Of a stretch of 64,000 nucleotides of DNA, positions 59,428 to 64,000 are shown one piece after another. Source of the DNA: Chitinophaga sp. GbtcB8 (GTDB lineage: Bacteria; Bacteroidota; Bacteroidia; Chitinophagales; Chitinophagaceae); NCBI RefSeq assembly GCF_019091455.1, contig NZ_JAGXJN010000015.1, forward strand, positions 62,001-126,000, written 5' to 3'. The notes under the pieces were generated by a model. It saw only the letters and a list, made by a program, of their open reading frames with translations, did no database searches and was not told the DNA's origin. The position numbers and the translations under genes are program-made. Every line of letters starts with the position of its first letter. Position 1 is the stretch's first letter.

Positions 59428-60456
59428 ATGTAGGTTCTTGTTACCGGTGGTTGTGGCTACATTGGGGCGCACACTATTGTAGATCTGATCAATCACGGCT
59501 TTGATGTAGTATCTGTAGACAGTAACATCCGCAGCACTACCCAACTACTGGACGGTATTGAAAAAATTACCGGCAAAAAGATCCATAATTACAAAGTGGA
59601 CCTCTGCAACCTGGAAGATACCCATGCTGTTTTTCACGAGAACCGGGACATTGTAGGCGTGATACACTTTGCAGCGCTGAAAACCGTACCGGAATCCGTA
59701 GCAGAACCGCTGCTGTATTTTCATAATAACCTTACCTCCCTGGTAAACATCCTGAAATGTATCCAGGAATTTAAGATCCCCAACTTTGTATTTTCCTCCT
59801 CCTGCTCTGTGTATGGCAATGCCACTGCACTGCCGGTGATAGAGGAAACCCCGCTGGGCGAAGCACAATCCCCCTACGCCCGCACCAAACAAATAGGTGA
59901 GCAGATCATCCAGGACTATAATAAGGTAAATGATACGCAATCCATTATACTACGGTACTTTAACCCGGTAGGTGCGCATCCTTCCGCCCTGATAGGCGAG
60001 CTGCCTTTGGGTAAACCGGATAACCTGGTGCCTATGATCACGCAAACGGCTATAGGAAAACGCCCCAAGATGATCGTATTCGGCCATGACTACGATACCC
60101 GTGATGGTTCCTGCATCCGCGATTACATTCATGTAATGGATATTGCCAATGCGCATACCCGCGCCCTGCAGTACCTGCTGGACAAAAAGAATAAGAGCAA
60201 CCTGGAAACCTTTAACCTGGGCACCGGCAACGGCGTAACCGTGCTGGAAGCTATTAATGCCTTTGAAAAGATCTCCGGTGTAAAGCTGAACTATGAGCTG
60301 GGCCCCCGCCGCCCCGGTGATGTAATAGCCATTTATGCCAACAATAGCCTGGCCAAGTCCAAACTGGGCTGGGAACCCAAGATCGGGATTGAGGACATGA
60401 TGCGTACCGCCTGGCAGTGGGAAGTAAGCCTGCGGGATAAAGTGCTCAGCAACTAA
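59428..60456 (+). pseudogene. galE: UDP-glucose 4-epimerase gene with TAG as second codon
   Basis: From GTT 59434 onwards the frame encodes a full-length GalE of normal size: VLVTGGCGYIGAHTIVDLI (NAD-binding GxxGxxG), CSVYGNATALPVIEET, YARTKQIGEQII (Tyr-xxx-Lys pair), IRDYIHVMDIANAHTRAL and RRPGDVIAIYANNSLA. But the only sensible start, ATG 59428, is followed by TAG (59431-59433), where family members have AAG or similar. No in-frame ATG, GTG or TTG precedes the Rossmann motif; the next Met (59596) would drop the NAD site. Either the gene is dead by one base, translation uses an unusual start, or there is a sequencing error. The rest shows no decay. Confidence 0.8.
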
Positions 60457-60547
60457 TTACAAATTTACAGATATGTAGATATATAGATGGTTTAAAACCG
60501 GAACCGGGCATTTGCACATTTGTACATCCGCATATTTGCACATTATT
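60457..60547. repeat. Word-repeat inverted element (ATGTGCAAATG word)
   Basis: Left arm: ACAAATTTACAGATATGTAG, ATATATAGATGG. Right arm: GCATTTGCACATTTGTACAT, CCGCATATTTGCACATT. The right arm is the same word family as at 41.9-42.0 and 63.5-63.6 kb. It fills most of the gap between galE and the transketolase gene. Confidence 0.6.
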
Positions 60548-60582
60548 ATTACTTTTACGTTCTAACTTTTGAAAACTGGTAT

Positions 60583-61545
60583 ATGGTAAAAGATATTCAA
60601 CCCTTAAATGAAAAAGAAACCCGGGCAGGATTTGGAGAAGGCATCCTGGAAGTAGCCCGTAAGAACCCCAATGTGGTAGCGCTTACGGCCGACCTGCTGG
60701 GTTCCATGAAGCTGAATGCCTTTATTAAAGAGTTTCCGGAACGTTTTGTACAGTGTGGTATTGCCGAAGCTAATATGATAGGCATTGCCGCCGGTATGAC
60801 CATTGGCGGTAAAATACCGTATACCACTACCTTTGCTAACTTTTCAACCGGCCGTGTATACGACCAGATCCGCCAGTCAGTAGCCTACTCCGGCAAGAAC
60901 GTAAAGATCTGTGCATCCCACGCTGGCCTTACCCTGGGTGAAGACGGGGCTACCCACCAGATCCTGGAAGATATTGGTTTAATGCGCATGCTGCCCGGTA
61001 TGACCGTGATAGTACCCTGCGATTTTAACCAGACCAAGGCAGCCACCATTGCCATTGCAGATTATGAAGGCCCGGTGTACCTGCGTTTTGGCCGTCCCAA
61101 ATGGCCCAACTTTACAGCGGAAAATCAAAAATTTGAGATCGGTAAAGCCCAGGTGCTGAATGAAGGCAATGATATTACCCTGTTTGCCTGCGGCCACCTG
61201 GTGTGGATAGCCGTGGAAGCTGGTAAGATCCTGGAAGAAAAAGGCTACAGCGTTGAGATCATTAACATACATACCATTAAGCCGCTGGATGAGGAAGCCG
61301 TACTGCGCTCCCTGACCAAAACCCGCTGCGCAGTTACTGCTGAAGAGCATAACGTGCTGGGCGGCCTTGGCGACGGCATTGCACAGGTAGCGGCCCGCCA
61401 TCTGCCCGTGCCCATTGAATATGTAGGTACCAACGATACCTTTGGCGAAAGCGGTAAACCCCTGGACCTGCTGAAAAAGTACGGTCTGGATGCCAACCAC
61501 ATTGTGGCTGCTGCAGAAAAAGCAATTAGCCGGAAGACTAAATAA
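60583..61545 (+). CDS. Transketolase C-terminal half
   Basis: A 320-residue protein with the pyrimidine-binding domain (ALTADLLGSMKLNAFIKEFPERF, GIAEANMIGIAAGMTIGG, ASHAGLTLGEDGATHQ) and the C-terminal domain (IEIINIHTIKPLD-like, TAEEHNVLGGLGDGIAQ) of transketolase. The thiamine diphosphate N-terminal half is missing. In many Bacteroidota the two halves are adjacent genes; here galE lies upstream and no N-half is visible. It must pair with a subunit encoded elsewhere, or act in another pathway. The frame opens at 60520, but ATG 60583 (MVKDIQPLNEKETR) is the natural start. Confidence 0.92.
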   Translation: MVKDIQPLNEKETRAGFGEGILEVARKNPNVVALTADLLGSMKLNAFIKEFPERFVQCGIAEANMIGIAAGMTIGGKIPYTTTFANFSTGRVYDQIRQSVAYSGKNVKICASHAGLTLGEDGATHQILEDIGLMRMLPGMTVIVPCDFNQTKAATIAIADYEGPVYLRFGRPKWPNFTAENQKFEIGKAQVLNEGNDITLFACGHLVWIAVEAGKILEEKGYSVEIINIHTIKPLDEEAVLRSLTKTRCAVTAEEHNVLGGLGDGIAQVAARHLPVPIEYVGTNDTFGESGKPLDLLKKYGLDANHIVAAAEKAISRKTK

Positions 61546-61745
61546 TGTGCCGCTGTGCACAGCTGCATATTTACATATCAGATTAAACTTTTGCATAAAA
61601 AATCCATCTCATAGATGGATTTTTTATTTAATTTCATTCCATTACTAAACTTTATAGAACAAGCGTGAGCAATATCGTGTGTAAATGTAGGGTGTGCAGT
61701 GTATGCATGCATGCGCCGGTTTACACATCAGCACCTCCCATTTAA
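61546..61745. repeat. Word-repeat remnants around the terminator
   Basis: On the left ATGTGCCGCTGTGCACAGCT and GCATATTTACATATC; on the right GTGTGTAAATGTAGGGTGTG, CAGTGTATGCATGCATGC and GGTTTACACATCAGCACC. These resemble the ATGTGCAAATG family but are more degenerate. The terminator at 61597-61625 lies inside. No gene is present in this 206-bp gap. Confidence 0.4.
61597..61625 (+). terminator. Terminator of the transketolase gene
   Basis: AAAAAATCCATCT and AGATGGATTTTTT form a perfect 13-bp stem with a CAT loop and T-tract. Confidence 0.92.
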
Positions 61746-61751
61746 CCTAAC

Positions 61752-62303
61752 ATGGCCGTTACACAGGATGATAAAGCACTTTTAGCGTTATACCGGCAGC
61801 CGGAAACCCGGGAAAAAGGTTTTACGGATATTATCCGTAAGTACCAGGAACGGTTGTACTGGCACATCCGCAGGTTGGTAGTAGATCATGAGGATGCCAA
61901 TGATGTATTGCAGAACGTGTTCATTAAGGTTTGGAAAAACCTGGAAGGGTTCCGGGAAGATGCACAGCTTTTTACCTGGTTATATAAGATAGCCACCAAT
62001 GAAAGCCTTACTTTCCTGGAACAGCAGAAAAGAAAATCATCGGTATCTTTATCCGACGTAGAAACTGGCCTGAGTAATAAGCTGCGTGCCGACAGTCAGT
62101 TTGATGCTAATAAGCTGGAGTGGAAGCTACAACGCGCTATATTAAGCCTGCCGGAAAAACAACGGGTAGTATTTAACCTCCGGTATTATGATGAAATGCC
62201 TTATGAAGAAATGAGCCGGGTATTGGAAACATCCGAAGGCGCGCTAAAGGCCTCTTATCATCATGCTGTGAAAAAGATCGAGGAATTTATTAAGAACGGA
62301 TAA
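61752..62303 (+). CDS. ECF RNA polymerase sigma factor
   Basis: A 183-residue sigma factor. Region 2 at about 25-90 (FTDIIRKYQERLYWHIRRLV, DANDVLQNVFIKVWKNLEGF, LFTWLYKIATNESLTFLEQQ) and region 4 at about 125-180 (AILSLPEKQRVVFNLRYYDE, MPYEEMSRVLETSEGALKAS). It differs from the FecI-like factor at 23.4 kb and is followed by a membrane anti-sigma-like protein and a small periplasmic protein, which form its likely control circuit. Confidence 0.95.
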   Translation: MAVTQDDKALLALYRQPETREKGFTDIIRKYQERLYWHIRRLVVDHEDANDVLQNVFIKVWKNLEGFREDAQLFTWLYKIATNESLTFLEQQKRKSSVSLSDVETGLSNKLRADSQFDANKLEWKLQRAILSLPEKQRVVFNLRYYDEMPYEEMSRVLETSEGALKASYHHAVKKIEEFIKNG

Positions 62304-62406
62304 AGATCAGAATAACCAGGCGTAAGCCCTTATCAACCAGACATTAAAGATTATAACGCACGGACCCATTAAACTATTGTCTTTGCTCATTGTCTAACCA
62401 AGTATT

Positions 62407-63042
62407 ATGAATAAAAAGGGAAAAGATATTGCGGATGAACTGGAGGAGATCGTTCCCGGTCTGAACTTGCCTGCTGATGCGCCTTTTATGGCGCCGGAAG
62501 GTTATTTTAATGCCCTGCCGAAGCAGATCATGCAACGCGTACGGGCGGCAAATACAGACCCGGAGCCGGTGCAGGAAGAGCTGGCCGCCCTGTCGTCCCT
62601 GCTGGCTGCCGCACCCCGGCCACAGCCCCAAAGTGTACCAACCGGTTACTTTGAGGAGCTGCCTGAGCGGGTAATGGCAGCCATTACTGCTGAAGAGCAG
62701 GCCATACCAGCCAAAGTGGTGCCCTTACGCAATACCCGCAGGCTTTATATGGCCTGGATAGCTGCGGCGGCTGTTGCAGCCATTTTAACGGGTGTTTTAT
62801 TCATGTTCAAAGGTACCTCTCACAATGCCAGCAGCCTGGAAGCCCAGCTGGCCGGCATTCCCGACCAGGAAATAGTAGATTACCTGCAAACACATACGGA
62901 TGCTTTTGATAAGGAGGCTATATTTTCAAACGTATCCACCGAGGAGGTAGCCGATGAGCTGCCCAGCATGTCAACCGACCTTAGTAACCTGCCCTCTGAA
63001 GCCATTCAAAAGTACCTGGAGAGCTCTGGCTGGCAAAACTAA
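62407..63042 (+). CDS. Membrane anti-sigma-like protein with duplicated motif
   Basis: A 211-residue protein with one transmembrane helix at about 116-135 (AWIAAAAVAAILTGVLFMF). The cytoplasmic N-half carries the motif PEGYFNALPKQIMQRV (about 37-52) and a second copy PTGYFEELPERVMAAI (about 79-94), with acidic or Ala/Pro-rich sequence between. The periplasmic C-half has helix LEAQLAGIPDQEIVDYLQTH and an acidic tail. It has no classical zinc anti-sigma motif. It follows the sigma gene by 103 bp in the same direction. The GYF-LP repeat may be the sigma-binding element. Family name not known to me. Confidence 0.75.
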   Translation: MNKKGKDIADELEEIVPGLNLPADAPFMAPEGYFNALPKQIMQRVRAANTDPEPVQEELAALSSLLAAAPRPQPQSVPTGYFEELPERVMAAITAEEQAIPAKVVPLRNTRRLYMAWIAAAAVAAILTGVLFMFKGTSHNASSLEAQLAGIPDQEIVDYLQTHTDAFDKEAIFSNVSTEEVADELPSMSTDLSNLPSEAIQKYLESSGWQN

Positions 63043-63067
63043 GGTGCAAACATTAGCGAATTAATTC

Positions 63068-63544
63068 ATGAAACATTTTAACATACTAGGATTTTTAATG
63101 GCTGTGATGTGTTGCCTGGTTATCCGGGCCAGCGCACAGCAACCGGAACCCGGCGATAACGCCACCCTGAAAGACAAGATCAGGGCGGCGGAGATCGGCT
63201 ATCTTTCCAAACAGCTGGAGCTTACCCCGGCCGAAGCTGAAAAATTCTGGCCTATCTATAATAACTATACACACGAAGTAGAATTGCTGATAGCCGAACG
63301 CCGGCGTAATAAGCAGCAGGACCGCAGCAATGACGATGCCGCCCGCCAGGCCCTGGACAAGGAAATGGATATTGAACAACGCATGGTGAATGTGCGTACC
63401 CGTTATAAACAGGAATTCCTGAAAGCATTGCCGCCCCGCAAAGCCAGCTCTGTGTTCAAAGCAGAGCGGGAGTTCCGTACGCAGCTGTTCCGCCAGTTAA
63501 AAGAGCGGGGAGCGGATAGGAATTTGCGGAGGGTAAGGCCGTAA
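63068..63544 (+). CDS. Periplasmic LTXXQ/Spy-like helical protein
   Basis: A 158-residue exported protein (signal GFLMAVMCCLVIRASAQ). The mature part is helical and charged, starting with KIRAAEIGYLSKQLELTPAE and AEKFWPIYNNYTHEV, the LTP-EA-KFWP-Y pattern of LTXXQ/Spy-like Bacteroidota proteins, then a long basic coil (AERRRNKQQDR, MVNVRTRYKQEFLKALP). It follows the anti-sigma-like gene by 25 bp, and the sigma, anti-sigma and Spy-like set is a recurring Bacteroidota cassette, probably for envelope stress. Function inferred from family and context. Confidence 0.8.
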   Translation: MKHFNILGFLMAVMCCLVIRASAQQPEPGDNATLKDKIRAAEIGYLSKQLELTPAEAEKFWPIYNNYTHEVELLIAERRRNKQQDRSNDDAARQALDKEMDIEQRMVNVRTRYKQEFLKALPPRKASSVFKAEREFRTQLFRQLKERGADRNLRRVRP

Positions 63545-63660
63545 TTAATGTGCAAATTATAAATATGCAGATGTGCAAATGATTAATGCGGATAATTGCA
63601 TTTCATTTGCACATTTTCATTTCTGTACATGGCTACATCTGATAAGGAAGCCCGTTAATG
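63545..63660. repeat. Word-repeat inverted element (ATGTGCAAATG word)
   Basis: Left arm: ATGTGCAAATTATAAATATG, CAGATGTGCAAATGATTAAT. Right arm: CATTTCATTTGCACATTTTC, ATTTCTGTACATGGCTACATC. It shares the ATGTGCAAATG word with the elements at 41.9 and 60.5 kb and fills the gap after the Spy-like gene. Confidence 0.6.
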
Positions 63661-63686
63661 AATTTACAGCACATATTCTTACCTTA

Positions 63687-63694
63687 TAACTTTG
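63687..63694 (+). promoter_or_regulatory. -7 box of the MBL-fold gene
   Basis: TAACTTTG (TAnnTTTG) 13 bp before the ATG at 63707. A -33 TTG is not clear. The 5' leader would be very short. Confidence 0.4.
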
Positions 63695-63706
63695 TAATTT
63701 TACGTG

Positions 63707-64000
63707 ATGGCACGTATAATTCCTTTATCGGAAGGCTCTTTCACGGTAGATGCTACTAAGAAGTTCATTCCCTTTGATGCAGGCAAAGACACCATGCAGC
63801 AACGTAATCACGGCTCACTGCTGGTAGAGATCCAACCTTTCCTCGTAATTACTGACCGCGACTATATTTTACTGGATACCGGCCTGGGGTTCCGCAATAC
63901 AGATGGGGTGCTGCAGCTGCACCAGCATTTAATTGACCATGGCGTAAATCCTATGGAGATCACCAAAGTGCTCATGAGCCATTTACATAAAGACCATTCC
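63707..64000 (+). CDS. MBL-fold metallohydrolase, N-terminal part
   Basis: The frame runs for 98 codons to the window end. It starts with ARIIPLSEGSFTVDATKKF, continues with LVEIQPFLVITDRDYILLDT, and reaches the zinc-binding HLHKDHS (HxHxDH) signature of the metallo-beta-lactamase superfamily. Substrates of the family vary widely (lactones, nucleotides, thioesters), so nothing more specific can be said. The remainder lies outside the window. Confidence 0.85.
   Translation, partial: MARIIPLSEGSFTVDATKKFIPFDAGKDTMQQRNHGSLLVEIQPFLVITDRDYILLDTGLGFRNTDGVLQLHQHLIDHGVNPMEITKVLMSHLHKDHS

Noticed and set aside
41914..63660. Repeated short words as a CRISPR array
   Set aside because: Repeat units are 10-20 bp, imperfect, without regular unique spacers, mirrored in inverse form, and there are no cas genes.

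Overview
The window reads as chromosomal DNA of a Bacteroidota member, most probably a Chitinophaga-like member of Chitinophagaceae. Signs are SusC/SusD with an ECF sigma factor and FecR, several TonB-dependent receptors with carboxypeptidase-regulatory-like N-termini, the DUF6452/DUF6048 pair, lipoproteins with SCS/GAC lipoboxes, weak Shine-Dalgarno sequences, and promoters of the Bacteroidota type (TTTG or TTG, about 19-21 bp, TAnnTTTG). Genus-level assignment is inference.

Layout. 1-3.2 kb: a truncated pentapeptide-repeat gene, a DUF2306/HxlR divergent pair with a palindromic operator, an S24/S26-like mini-protein and ogt. 3.25-12.8 kb: an accessory segment bounded and subdivided by decayed copies of the 3' end and terminator of tRNA-Pro. 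It holds doxX-arsR-SRPBCC, an AraC regulator with a flavin monooxygenase, and a complete type I restriction-modification operon (hsdM-hsdS-hsdR). Intact tRNA-Pro(TGG) and tRNA-Ser(GCT) follow. 13-16.8 kb: an M28 peptidase, a lipoprotein and a fatty-acid desaturase. 16.8-24 kb: an ECF sigma, FecR, SusC, SusD cell-surface signalling and uptake operon. 24-33.8 kb: fabF, a CE15 esterase, uvrA, DUF6452-DUF6048, a GNAT acetyltransferase and a double-ATPase ABC protein. 33.8-46.6 kb: alpha-2-macroglobulin lipoprotein with penicillin-binding protein 1C, rarA with a membrane protein, an M13 peptidase and two small envelope proteins.

46.7-58.2 kb looks like one physiological unit for phosphate scarcity: two TonB-dependent receptors, a beta-helix lipoprotein, a small unknown protein, an LpxH/PlcP-type metallophosphoesterase, a DUF47 (PhoU-like) protein and a Pit phosphate transporter. 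Four promoters here carry 7-bp direct repeats (TTAAYAN) every 11 bp, like a Pho box. In all four the last repeat lies exactly 19 bp from a TAnnTTTG-like -7 box. This regulon-like pattern is the strongest undescribed signal I found.

58.3-64 kb: rfbA, a galE whose second codon is TAG, an orphan C-terminal transketolase half, an ECF sigma, membrane anti-sigma-like and LTXXQ-like cassette, and the start of a metallo-beta-lactamase-fold gene. Many intergenic gaps from 24 kb onward hold AT-rich inverted repeats made of reiterated short words, for example variants of ATGTGCAAATGTGCAGATG. They are not CRISPRs and often fill the entire gap between genes.
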